Counted from the stretch's first letter, positions 13,493 to 21,359 are shown. The stretch is 22,758 nt of DNA from Clostridia bacterium (GCA_017881645.1 JADGQQ010000008.1:1-22758); one strand, 5' to 3'. Notes: generated from the sequence alone by a model not told the origin. Numbers and translations are program-made.

Positions 13493-14376
13493 TCGAGTTC
13501 CTTTCCTGTCAGGAGACTGTATGCCTCGCGATATTTGGCCGCCGTTCGGGCGATGACATCCTCCGGCAGATGCGGGGCAGGATAGGTCTTATCCCAGTCA
13601 AGTGTCTCGAGCCATTCACGAAGGTACTGTTTGTCGAAGCTTTTCTGTGCGCGTCCCGGTTCGTAATCGGCAAGATCCCAGAACCGTGAGGAATCGGGCG
13701 TAAACATCTCATCCGCGATGACGAGTTTCCCGTCAATTTTTCCGAATTCGAACTTCGTATCCGCAAGAATGAGACCTTTCGAAAGTGCATGTGCGGCAGC
13801 TTTGTCATAAAGCGACAGACTGGCATCTGCCAGTTGCTCCGCGTCTTTTTTGCCGATCAAATCGGTGAGCTGTGCAAATGTGATGTTGATATCATGCCCT
13901 TCATCCGCCTTGGTCGACGGTGTGAACATGGGTGAAGGGAGCTTATCGGCCTGTTTCATGCCCTCCGGCATACGAACGCCGCCGATTGTGCCGGATGCTT
14001 TGTACTCTTTGAGTGCGGATCCTTCCAGATAGCCGCGGACGATGCACTCTGCAGGAAGCATTTCAACTTTTTTCACCCACATGGACCGTCCCCTGAGTTC
14101 ATCCGCATAAGCGGAAAGTCCCATCGGATAGTCCGCCGGATTCGTCGAGATCACATGGTTCGGGATGACATCTTTCGTATGGTCGAACCAGAAGGCCGAA
14201 ATGCTGTTGAGCACCTTGCCTTTGTCTGGAATCAGTTCGTCGAAAACGACGTCAAATGCGGATATGCGATCCGTAACTACCATCAGGAGAGAATCTCCCA
14301 GGTCATAGACGTTCCGTACTTTTCCGCGAATAAAAAGAGGTAGAGGAATGTATTCTGTATCTTTTTGCAAACTCAT
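13489..14376 (-). CDS. purC: SAICAR synthase (phosphoribosylaminoimidazole-succinocarboxamide synthase)
   Basis: 295 residues, matching the longer SAICAR synthase form (many bacterial PurC are about 235-240). It joins aspartate to CAIR using ATP in purine synthesis. The N-terminal FIRGKVRNVYDLGDSLLMVVTDRISAFDVV contains the nucleotide-binding loop RGKVRNVYD and the signature DRISAFD. Other blocks are LPAECIVRGYLEGSALKEYKASGTIGG, PSTKADEGHDINI, LADTKFEFG and ADEMFTPDSSRFW, all well preserved. AGGAGG lies seven bases before the ATG, and the stop overlaps hisH by 4 bases. It is the only purine gene among nine histidine genes and probably part of the same transcript. Confidence 0.96.
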   Translation of the reverse strand: MSLQKDTEYIPLPLFIRGKVRNVYDLGDSLLMVVTDRISAFDVVFDELIPDKGKVLNSISAFWFDHTKDVIPNHVISTNPADYPMGLSAYADELRGRSMWVKKVEMLPAECIVRGYLEGSALKEYKASGTIGGVRMPEGMKQADKLPSPMFTPSTKADEGHDINITFAQLTDLIGKKDAEQLADASLSLYDKAAAHALSKGLILADTKFEFGKIDGKLVIADEMFTPDSSRFWDLADYEPGRAQKSFDKQYLREWLETLDWDKTYPAPHLPEDVIARTAAKYREAYSLLTGKELE

Positions 14377-14474
14377 AATCTTGCCTCCTGTTATATTTCT
14401 TTCTTAAGACGCAAAAAAATGCGTCACAATACGACTTCGTTTTCGGGATGTCAGCCTGCAAGCGGCTTCGGGAA

Positions 14475-15065
14475 TCAGGTCAAAACGCCCTTCGTGGATG
14501 GAATCTGATCGGAAAAATCCGGGTCTATGGCGACCGCCATGCGGAGCGCACGGGCAAAAGCCTTGAACATCGCCTCGATTTTGTGGTGATCGTTGGCTCC
14601 GTACTCGCAGCGCAGGTGCAGCGTGATGCCTGCGTTGAAAGCAACCGCACGAAAAAACTCTTCAATCAGTTCCGTATCAAGATCCCCTACACGGTCGCTG
14701 GAATACGTTGCTGAAAATACAAGGTAAGGCCGTCCGGACAGATCCAGCGCACAGGTCGCGAGTGTCTCGTCCATCGGTATGACTGCGTTGCCGTAGCGGT
14801 TGATCCCCCGCTTTTCGCCGAGCGCGCTGGAAAGTGTCTTTCCGATCACGATGCCGATGTCCTCAGCGGTGTGGTGACCGTCAACGCGAAGGTCGCCCTG
14901 TGCAGCCACAGTCAGATCCAAACCGCCATGACGTGCCAGAAGCTCCATCATGTGATCCAAAAACCCGATGCCGGTATCAATTTCACTGGTTCCGAACCCG
15001 TCGAGATCCAAGTGGACACGAACGGTGGTCTCATTGGTCGTGCGTGACAATTGTGCATTTCTCAT
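14475..15065 (-). CDS. hisB: Imidazoleglycerol-phosphate dehydratase
   Basis: 196 residues from ATG 15065, matching the usual single-domain IGPD of about 195. It dehydrates IGP to imidazole acetol phosphate using two manganese ions. Metal-binding motifs are visible: GFLDHMMELLARHGG, DGHHTAEDIGIVIG and YGANDHHKIEAMFKAFARAL, with DETLATCALDLSGRPYLVF in between. There is no histidinol phosphatase domain as in enteric HisB. A second possible start at 15089 overlaps the hisC stop as ATGA and would add MKKGGSTV; I prefer 15065 because GGGAGG lies ten bases upstream and the family begins near there. A 98-base gap to purC follows. Confidence 0.95.
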   Translation of the reverse strand: MRNAQLSRTTNETTVRVHLDLDGFGTSEIDTGIGFLDHMMELLARHGGLDLTVAAQGDLRVDGHHTAEDIGIVIGKTLSSALGEKRGINRYGNAVIPMDETLATCALDLSGRPYLVFSATYSSDRVGDLDTELIEEFFRAVAFNAGITLHLRCEYGANDHHKIEAMFKAFARALRMAVAIDPDFSDQIPSTKGVLT

Positions 15066-15085
15066 GACCGTGCTGCCTCCCTTTT

Positions 15086-16177
15086 TCATATGGAATCCTC
15101 GTTTCTTCGCTTTAGAATGTTCTCTATTGCTGACAGAAGAGCGTTCATTTCTTCGCCTGTTCCGACTGAAATCCGCAGATATTCGCGGATGCGCGGCTTG
15201 TCAAAGTATCTTACCAGTATACCTGCCGCGCGCAATTTTTTGTAGAGTTCTCCGGCACTGATTCCGGCGGGTTTTGCGAAGAGAAAATTCGCGCTTGTGT
15301 CCAGTACGTCCCATCCCATGGCAGAAAGCTCGGCGGCCGACTCAGCACGCGTCTTCAGAATACGGCGTCTGTTCTCTTCATACCAGGACCGGTCCCGGAC
15401 CGCAAGGGTCGCAAGCTCAAGCGCCAGTGTGTCCACCGGATAGGAGTTAAAGGAATCGCGCACGCGCTTCAATCCTTCGATAATCTCTTCCGACGCAATC
15501 GCAAAACCGACACGAAGACCGGCCAGAGAGTGCGATTTGGACAGCGTGCCGATGATGAGTAGATTCGGGTGTTCCTCAAGAAGGCCGGTACAGAATTCCT
15601 CACCGAAAGCCGCATAGGCCTGATCGATGAGGACGAGCCGGTCCGGCTGACTCTCCAGAATCTTCCGGATGTCGGACTGCGTCATCGCAAGTGTCGTCGG
15701 TGCGTTCGGAGTCGCAATGGCCACCCCTCCCGAGGGACGGCAGAATGCATCAACAGGAATCGTGAAATCTTCATTCAGCGGAATCTTCTCTGTCGGAATC
15801 CCGAAAAGCTGCGCATAGACCGGATAGAAGCTGTAGGAAACATCCGGAATGAACAGTGGGTTTGCGCCGTCTTCCGTCTCGAAAAACGCCTGAAAACTAA
15901 ACGCCAGCACTTCATCGGATCCATTGCCGCAGAAAACCTGCTCCGGACGGACGCCGTAAAATTCGGCGAGCGCCTCGCGAAGCTTCCGGCTCGATGGCTC
16001 CGGATAGAGCCGGAGCAGAGCCGGATCAAACGTCTTCAGAAATTCCGCAATCGCAGGCGACGGCGGATACGGATTCTCATTGGTGTTGAGTTTGATGACT
16101 TTTTGTCCCGGGAGCGGCTGTTCACCTGCCACATAGGGCGTCAGCGATCCGGTTTTTTTATTCCAGAAACGGCTCAT
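15086..16177 (-). CDS. hisC: Histidinol-phosphate aminotransferase
   Basis: 363 residues, a fold type I PLP enzyme that makes histidinol phosphate from imidazole acetol phosphate and glutamate. Recognisable blocks are IKLNTNENPYPPSP near the N-terminus, RLYPEPSSRKLREALAEFYG, CGNGSDEVLAF, ATPNAPTT, LIDQAYAAFGEE, and the PLP-lysine motif GTLSKSHSLAGLRVGFAIA, whose lysine forms the Schiff base. The late RYFDKPRIREYLRISVG contains the substrate-carboxylate arginine. An oddity is DQAY where most HisC have DEAY; the Asp and Tyr are kept. ATGA overlap with hisD marks translational coupling. Confidence 0.96.
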   Translation of the reverse strand: MSRFWNKKTGSLTPYVAGEQPLPGQKVIKLNTNENPYPPSPAIAEFLKTFDPALLRLYPEPSSRKLREALAEFYGVRPEQVFCGNGSDEVLAFSFQAFFETEDGANPLFIPDVSYSFYPVYAQLFGIPTEKIPLNEDFTIPVDAFCRPSGGVAIATPNAPTTLAMTQSDIRKILESQPDRLVLIDQAYAAFGEEFCTGLLEEHPNLLIIGTLSKSHSLAGLRVGFAIASEEIIEGLKRVRDSFNSYPVDTLALELATLAVRDRSWYEENRRRILKTRAESAAELSAMGWDVLDTSANFLFAKPAGISAGELYKKLRAAGILVRYFDKPRIREYLRISVGTGEEMNALLSAIENILKRRNEDSI

Positions 16178-17484
16178 GATTCGATCTCCTTCTCAAAGCG
16201 TACCCGGACTGCGGCCGCATGGCCGGTCAGTCCCTCCGCCTCTGCAAAACGTGCCACATCCAGATAACACTCCCGCAGGGATGCTTCGCTGTAGCGTAGT
16301 ACGCTCATCTTTTTTACAAAATCTCCCGTGTTCAGCGGGGAGAAAAACCGTGCGGTTCCGGATGTAGGCAATGTGTGGTTCGGGCCGGCAAAATAGTCGC
16401 CAAGCGGTTCCGGCGTATAGTTTCCGAGGAAAATCGCGCCTGCATTTTGGATGGCCGGTACATACTTCTCCGCATCCCGGATACATAATTCGAGATGCTC
16501 CGGCGCGAGTTCGTTGGCAAAAGTCAGGGCCGAATCCAGATCCGGAACAGTGAGGATCGCGCAGTAATCGGCAAGGGATCTCTCCAGAATGTCGCGCCGG
16601 TCAAGAAGCTCCGAGCGCCGGTCAATCGCTTCTGCGACTGCATCGGCCATCACAGCACTGGTCGTCAGCAAAATCGCCGATGCCAGCTTGTCATGTTCGG
16701 CCTGTGAAAGCATGTCCGCTGCGACATATTCCGGGTTGGCCGTGTCATCGGCGATGATCAGAATCTCGCTGGGGCCGGCAAACATATCAATATCGACCTG
16801 CCCGAAAACGAGCCGCTTTGCTGTGTTGACGTAAATGTTCCCGGGTCCGCAGATCTTGTCGACACGCGGAATCGATGGCGTGCCGTAGGCCATCGCGGCG
16901 ATGGCCTGCGCGCCGCCGACTTTATAGATCTCATCGGCGCCGGCGATCTGCGCGGCGGCGAGGATCACCGGGGCAATCGAACCGTCGGCGCGGGGCGGCG
17001 TGCAGAGCACGACGCGGGGCACCCCGGCGGTCTTGGCAGGGATAACGTTCATAAGGACCGTTGAGGGCAGCGGAGCGGTGCCTCCGGGCACGTAGATGCC
17101 TGCGACGGAGAGCGGGCGCACGATCATGCCGATCTGCGAGCCCTGTCCGACATCCATGGAGAAACCGGACGCAAGCTGCTGCTCATGAAAGGCCCGGATG
17201 TTTGCAGCGGATTTTCGAAGAACTGCAAGAAGTGCGGGATCCGTCTGCGAAACGGCATCGAGGATTTCTTTGCCGGTGACACGGAAATCAGACGGAGCGA
17301 GATCCGCGCGGTCAAATCGGAGCGTGTATTTCCGGACCGCCTCGTCCTTGTTTTCGCGGACGTCGGAGAGAATGGCGTTTACAGTCTCCATAACCGGGCC
17401 GAGTTCCATTTTTCCGCGCATCCCGAGTTCTTCGCAGATTCGGGCGTGGGCTTCGATTTTCGCATCAATTCTTCTGCATTTCAT
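16174..17484 (-). CDS. hisD: Histidinol dehydrogenase
   Basis: 436 residues from ATG 17484, which overlaps the hisG stop as ATGA; an earlier in-frame ATG at 17508 lies well inside hisG and is rejected. It performs the last two steps, oxidising histidinol to histidine with NAD and zinc. Family blocks include the N-terminal VRENKDEAVRKYTLRFD, GIYVPGGTAPLPSTVLMNVIPAKTAGV, ADEIYKVGGAQAIAAMAYGT, the NAD region KICGPGNIYVNTAKR and DMFAGPSEILIIAD. Zinc-ligand regions are LSQAEHD and ELAPEHLEL, and GPNHTLPTSGTARFFSPL lies near the C-terminus. All expected residues appear intact. Confidence 0.97.
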   Translation of the reverse strand: MKCRRIDAKIEAHARICEELGMRGKMELGPVMETVNAILSDVRENKDEAVRKYTLRFDRADLAPSDFRVTGKEILDAVSQTDPALLAVLRKSAANIRAFHEQQLASGFSMDVGQGSQIGMIVRPLSVAGIYVPGGTAPLPSTVLMNVIPAKTAGVPRVVLCTPPRADGSIAPVILAAAQIAGADEIYKVGGAQAIAAMAYGTPSIPRVDKICGPGNIYVNTAKRLVFGQVDIDMFAGPSEILIIADDTANPEYVAADMLSQAEHDKLASAILLTTSAVMADAVAEAIDRRSELLDRRDILERSLADYCAILTVPDLDSALTFANELAPEHLELCIRDAEKYVPAIQNAGAIFLGNYTPEPLGDYFAGPNHTLPTSGTARFFSPLNTGDFVKKMSVLRYSEASLRECYLDVARFAEAEGLTGHAAAVRVRFEKEIES

Positions 17485-18161
17485 GTGGATGCCGCTTCCT
17501 CTCTGCATTTCTGTTCCTTCTGCTTCGCAAGCTGGGCGCGGAGGGCGTCCAGCATCGGAAGAATGCTCTGTGCTTTCATCTTCATCGAGACTCGATTGAC
17601 GATGACGCGTGCGGAAATATCCGCGATCACTTCGAGGACATCCAGTCCGTTTTCGCGCAGTGTGCGTCCGGATTCGACGATATCGACGATCACTTCAGCG
17701 AGGCCGATCAGCGGAGCGAGCTCGACAGATCCGTTCAGCTTGATAATTTCGACGCTCTCACGTTTGGTTCCTTCAAAATAGGACCGTGTGATATTCGGGT
17801 ATTTGGATGCGACCCGTTTGTTGGGAATCTGGTCGAGCTTCCCCTTCAGGGAAACCGGGCCGCAGACGCACATCTGACAGGCTCCGAACTCGAGATCGAT
17901 GACCTCGTACAGTTGGCGGCCCTCTTCGAGCAGTGTGTCTTTGCCAACGACACCGATGTCCGCAGCACCGTATTCGACATAGGTCGGAACATCTGCCGGC
18001 TTTGCCATGATGAAGCGCAGTCCGGCTTTCTCATCTTCGAGAATCAGCCGTCTGGACTTTTCACGGGCTGCACTGCAGTCATATCCGGAAGCCTCCAGGA
18101 GATCGAGCGCCTGGTCGGCCAGGCGTCCTTTGGATAAAGCGATCGTAATCATATCTGACAT
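17481..18161 (-). CDS. hisG: ATP phosphoribosyltransferase catalytic subunit, short form
   Basis: 226 residues. The enzyme condenses ATP and PRPP, the committed and usually feedback-controlled first step of histidine synthesis. It is the short form that lacks the C-terminal regulatory (ACT-like) domain and needs HisZ, encoded just upstream. Signatures are ITIALSKGRL at the start, DVPTYVEYGAADIGVVGKD, LIGLAEVIVDIVESGRTLRENGL (PRPP-binding region) and VNRVSMKMK. The start at 18161 follows GAGGA six bases upstream and overlaps the hisZ end by 13 bases; a later ATG (18152) overlaps the hisZ stop as ATGA but is too far from that site. Confidence 0.96.
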   Translation of the reverse strand: MSDMITIALSKGRLADQALDLLEASGYDCSAAREKSRRLILEDEKAGLRFIMAKPADVPTYVEYGAADIGVVGKDTLLEEGRQLYEVIDLEFGACQMCVCGPVSLKGKLDQIPNKRVASKYPNITRSYFEGTKRESVEIIKLNGSVELAPLIGLAEVIVDIVESGRTLRENGLDVLEVIADISARVIVNRVSMKMKAQSILPMLDALRAQLAKQKEQKCREEAAST

Positions 18162-19372
18162 GTTTCTTCCTCTTCACAGTCACATGAACTGCTATTCAAA
18201 AATACCATCTGTTCGATGCTCTTTTTCTCTGTAAAATGATTCAGCGTTTCTTCGTCCATCCCCTCGCAGTCTACGAGTACGATAAGGCCTTCGTTTCGAA
18301 GAGATTCCGCCATAGAAAGTGCCATCTTGCGCATGCCCGGTTCGCGGCTGTAACCGATGACCGTGTCGACATGGGTGTGGAGGAATTCTTTCCCCTGACG
18401 GCGAAGTGCCGACATACACAGGTGCACGCTGAGCGAAAATCCGACAGCGGCCATATCGCGTCCGAAAGCGGAAATGACTTTATCGTATCGCCCGCCGGAA
18501 ATAACAGGAAATCCGATTTCATAGGTAAATCCTTTGAAAATCATCCCGGTGTAATAGTCCAGACTCCGAAGCATCCCGAGATCCACCGTCATATATTTCA
18601 TATAGCCGTAATCATCCAGAATTTCCAGAATCTCCCTCACATTCTGAAGGGCTGCGATGGCTCTTGGACTTTTTACGCGTTTTTCGAAAGCGTCCAGCGT
18701 CTCATATGCACCGAAAAGTGCCGGGATCATCAGAAGTGTTTCTTTTGCCTCGATCGAAAGACCAAAACGGTCCGCCGCCTTTTCGAGCGCCACGGTATCC
18801 TTCTGGTCGATGTGCCGCGAAATCTCCGCAGCATCCTCTGCCGCAATGCCCCATTCCTCCATCAGTCCGCGGAAAAATTCCGCCTGCCCGATCGAAATTT
18901 GAAGATCCGTCAGTCCGATTTCCAGTGCGGAAGCAATCGCAAGTGCGATGACTTCGGCATCCGCCTGAGGCGAGGAAATTCCGAGCAGTTCCACTCCGGC
19001 CTGCGAGAATTCGCGTTGGCGTCCTCCGCCCGACTCACGGAAACGGTACATATTTTCAAGGTAGGACAGGCGGATCGGCGGTTCAACATCTTTAAAAAGT
19101 GTCGCAGCAAGTCGTGCGACCGGCACCGTTCCGTCATATCGAAGAGACAAAATGCGCCCTTCCTGATCGGAGAGCTTGTAGAGATTTTCCTGCGCTACGA
19201 AGCTGCCGCCGGCATAGACATCATAGAACTCAATGCCGGGCGTCTCGATTTCCTGATAGCCGTTTGAAGCAAAAACGCCCCGCAGCCTGTGTTCCAGCCC
19301 GCGCTTGGTCAGGCAGTCATCCGGAAGCAGGTCACTTACGCCGTCCGGTGTGTGAAATCGATAATCTCCCAT
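18149..19372 (-). CDS. hisZ: ATP phosphoribosyltransferase regulatory subunit
   Basis: 407 residues, related to the catalytic core of histidyl-tRNA synthetase. It assembles with short HisG and confers activity and histidine control. HisRS-like class II motifs are visible: TPDGVSDLLPDDC at the N-terminus, LSLRYDGTVPVARLAA, ENMYRFRESGGGRQREFSQAGVELLG (motif 2 region), DLGMLRSLDYYTGMIFKGFTYEIGFPVISGGRYD. It is a paralogue rather than a true HisRS: the position next to short hisG, the C-terminus ending CDCEEEETCQI, and the lack of the usual anticodon-binding domain all point to HisZ. AGGAGG precedes the ATG. It is the first gene of the operon. Confidence 0.95.
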   Translation of the reverse strand: MGDYRFHTPDGVSDLLPDDCLTKRGLEHRLRGVFASNGYQEIETPGIEFYDVYAGGSFVAQENLYKLSDQEGRILSLRYDGTVPVARLAATLFKDVEPPIRLSYLENMYRFRESGGGRQREFSQAGVELLGISSPQADAEVIALAIASALEIGLTDLQISIGQAEFFRGLMEEWGIAAEDAAEISRHIDQKDTVALEKAADRFGLSIEAKETLLMIPALFGAYETLDAFEKRVKSPRAIAALQNVREILEILDDYGYMKYMTVDLGMLRSLDYYTGMIFKGFTYEIGFPVISGGRYDKVISAFGRDMAAVGFSLSVHLCMSALRRQGKEFLHTHVDTVIGYSREPGMRKMALSMAESLRNEGLIVLVDCEGMDEETLNHFTEKKSIEQMVFLNSSSCDCEEEETCQI

Positions 19373-19404
19373 GTGAAACCTCCTGTATGTTTTCGATCGA
19401 ATCG

Positions 19405-19436
19405 CTTTACCTCTTTAACTAAGTAAAGCGGTAAAG
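19405..19436 (-). promoter_or_regulatory. Dyad (candidate operator or leader hairpin) of the his operon
   Basis: CTTTACC (19405-19411) and GGTAAAG (19430-19436) are perfectly symmetric about 19420.5. An inner CTTTA (19413-19417) faces TAAAG (19424-19428), so 12 of 16 half-site positions match. Relative to the promoter it covers about +3 to +34. It could be a repressor operator or an RNA hairpin just after the start. There is no T-box or T-tract here. A TrpR-family HisR/YerC-type repressor is one possibility, by analogy only. Confidence 0.55.
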
Positions 19437-19445
19437 TCTTTCTGT

Positions 19446-19474
19446 ATTATACGAAACCTTTTCTCATCTGTCAA
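19446..19474 (-). promoter_or_regulatory. Promoter of the histidine operon
   Basis: Both hexamers are perfect: TTGACA (19469-19474) and TATAAT (19446-19451) with a 17-base spacer. The start would be near 19439, about 67 bases before the hisZ ATG, and 38 bases separate the -35 hexamer from the stop codon of the gene ahead. A perfect promoter on a biosynthetic operon usually implies tight repression, which fits the dyad just downstream. Confidence 0.92.
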
Positions 19475-19511
19475 CAACCGTTCCAATCCTTTTCTCATCA
19501 TCAAAAATACC

Positions 19512-21182
19512 TCAGGACGTCTTCTGGAAGTGCTGGTAATCCTTGGATGTGTTCCAGTCGCCCCCCCATGTAAATCCATGTCCGATGAACAGCTGATAAC
19601 ACAAATCCTCGTGGTTTATATAGTAAGGACAATCCAGCGAACGGTCCGCATACTGCGCGCCCGATTCAGGTTCCACCATCTCGACGCCGTTGAGCGTATG
19701 CACCCAGGGATTGTAGAATGGATTCACATCAATGGCGAGTCCACGGGCGTGGTTTGACAGCGATGTTGAACCCGCCACAACACGATAGTTGAAAGAAGAC
19801 GTATTGTTATCCGCCATCGAAACATCATCCGCTGTATTATTCTCCTCGAAAGTTGAATTGTCGGACGCAATGTATGTATCAATCAGAACCATTTTCCCGA
19901 TCACATAATCGGCATCGTACAGGCTGCGGAAAATATCGACAATGTCATCCGCAATTTTTTGGTTCACAATGAGTTCGCCGATATGAACCGCGCCGTCCGG
20001 TCCCCAGTGCAATACTCGCACATACCGCAGATCCGAGCGGAGAATCTGGCCGTCCTCTTTAAATGATTTACCGTTGATCCGGGCAAAAACCGTATCCGGT
20101 ATCTCTTCCGAATAGAAACACGCCTGAATTGTATCCTCATCCAGTTGTGAAACATCCACCGTCGTTTCGGCATCCATCGCCGAAATATCGGCTGCAGAAA
20201 TCGTCGGTACAGGCGTCGGTGCAGCTGTTGTCGGCGCAGTTGTTGTCGGCGAATCTGCAGTCTGTGTCACGGCCGGATTTGTTGTTCCGTTCGTCAAATC
20301 CGCAGATGGCAAAAGGGTTGTATCCGCTGCGGAATCCGAAGAATCTCCGGTCGTCGGAACAATTACGGTTCTTTGCGCAGGAGCATAAAACTCATGAACA
20401 ATGCCAAACCATTCGCGAACCCAATAGGTCGGCAGCAGCCAGCCCGGCGTTGCCGATGAGAGTCCCTGCGCCTTGAGTCCAAGACTGTCGGCAATCATCT
20501 GTGCACGGTACTCATGAAATCCGTCCGTAGCGATGAGCGCCGTATCGCCCCAGCTGTTTGTATGCATGATGGCCTGCGCGTTCCGCAGGTTTTCAATTGT
20601 TGAAGTGGATTGGTCTTCCAAATAAATCCGATCCCCGGAAATCCCTTTCTGCAAAAGATAGCTCCGCTCCGCATCCGCTTCGCTGATATTTTCATCCGGG
20701 CCCTGTCCGCCGGTAACGATGACGACCGCCTTTTCATGCCGAACGAGGTAGTCATATGCAACATCCAACCGTCTTACCAGCATCAGACTCGGCGTGCTGC
20801 CGTTCACCTTGCACCCGAGCACAATGACGGTCTCCGGCTGGCTCATAGGAGATGCGGACGCGCGTATCATGAGAATAGAAAGGAAAGCAACGAGAAGAAC
20901 GCCGGCAATCACCAGCACAGCGAATCCGCGCAGAATCCAGCGGCCCGCGCGCGACATAGATATTTTCCCCAGCAGACGTGAAAAAAACCGGTTGCATCCC
21001 AAAAAAACAACCAGAAGTGCGCAGCAAAAAATCCCGAATGCGTTCCCTATATTCAAAATGCCTATTGTAAGGGGCGCAAGAAAAAATCCGAGCCCGATCA
21101 GCGCAAATCCTGCCAGACCTAACCTTACAAAGAGATTGGGGATATGAAGCACCCGTTTTTCAGCAGTTGAATTCTTACGCAT
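19512..21182 (-). CDS. Membrane protein with DUF218 (YdcF/SanA-like) domain fused to an M15 D-Ala-D-Ala carboxypeptidase-like domain
   Basis: 556 residues. Three hydrophobic helices at about 21-40, 44-66 and 84-106. Residues about 117-260 match DUF218: ETVIVLGCKVNGSTPSLML, VVIVTGGQGPDENISEAD, IYLEDQSTSTIENLRNA and ATDGFHEYRA, typical of cell-envelope proteins such as SanA/ElyC. A Thr/Ser/Ala/Pro linker (about 280-330) follows. Residues about 383-553 look like an M15 VanY/D,D-carboxypeptidase: zinc motif SNHARGLAID (His478, Asp485) and the end WGGDW..DYQHF (His551). Together it predicts a cell-wall peptidase tethered to the membrane. The ATG at 21182 has only a weak ribosome binding site of its own and overlaps a short upstream ORF, suggesting coupling. 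Function inferred from domains; substrate not shown. Confidence 0.9.
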   Translation of the reverse strand: MRKNSTAEKRVLHIPNLFVRLGLAGFALIGLGFFLAPLTIGILNIGNAFGIFCCALLVVFLGCNRFFSRLLGKISMSRAGRWILRGFAVLVIAGVLLVAFLSILMIRASASPMSQPETVIVLGCKVNGSTPSLMLVRRLDVAYDYLVRHEKAVVIVTGGQGPDENISEADAERSYLLQKGISGDRIYLEDQSTSTIENLRNAQAIMHTNSWGDTALIATDGFHEYRAQMIADSLGLKAQGLSSATPGWLLPTYWVREWFGIVHEFYAPAQRTVIVPTTGDSSDSAADTTLLPSADLTNGTTNPAVTQTADSPTTTAPTTAAPTPVPTISAADISAMDAETTVDVSQLDEDTIQACFYSEEIPDTVFARINGKSFKEDGQILRSDLRYVRVLHWGPDGAVHIGELIVNQKIADDIVDIFRSLYDADYVIGKMVLIDTYIASDNSTFEENNTADDVSMADNNTSSFNYRVVAGSTSLSNHARGLAIDVNPFYNPWVHTLNGVEMVEPESGAQYADRSLDCPYYINHEDLCYQLFIGHGFTWGGDWNTSKDYQHFQKTS

Positions 21183-21213
21183 AGCTCTGTACGAGCGGAG
21201 GTGTAACAGTCAT
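21175..21213 (-). CDS. Short upstream ORF (12 codons) overlapping the start of the DUF218/M15 gene
   Basis: ATG 21213 follows a strong ribosome binding site (GGGGAGGATC). The frame reads MTVTPPLVQSYA and its TAA (21175-21177) lies inside the start of the downstream gene (ATGCGTAAG). The downstream ATG at 21182 has no strong site itself. The layout suggests that ribosomes leaving the short ORF re-initiate on the membrane protein gene. Whether the peptide itself matters is unknown. Confidence 0.4.
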   Translation of the reverse strand: MTVTPPLVQSYA

Positions 21214-21330
21214 TGAATGATCCTCCCCTTTTCTATTGATAAAGCAATCTTTTGTGGAAAGAATATCCGTTTTTTCCATTCTATATCATTTTTACCCGTT
21301 TCATACATGATATGTAAGATATTACACCTG

Positions 21331-21359
21331 TTGACAAGACCTTTTTTCGCGTTTACAAT
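21331..21359 (+). promoter_or_regulatory. Promoter of the trpD transcript
   Basis: TTGACA (21331-21336) and TACAAT (21354-21359) with a 17-base spacer. The start would be near 21366, at the head of the T-box leader. Confidence 0.9.

Noticed and set aside
14409..14426. Terminator between hisB and purC
   Set aside because: The GACGCA/TGCGTC stem is only 6 bp and has its A/T run in the loop, not after the stem on the minus strand.
17485..17508. Upstream ATG start for hisD at 17508
   Set aside because: It lies well within hisG; ATG 17484 overlaps the hisG stop by 4 bases, as elsewhere in the operon.
18236..19267. Plus-strand 343-codon frame opposite hisZ
   Set aside because: Antisense shadow of hisZ with basic, Cys/His-rich composition typical of such shadows and no recognisable domain.
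18149..19372. Histidyl-tRNA synthetase (hisS)
   Set aside because: The HisRS-like motifs are present, but the gene precedes short hisG in a his operon and its C-terminus lacks the HisRS anticodon-binding domain, so HisZ fits better.
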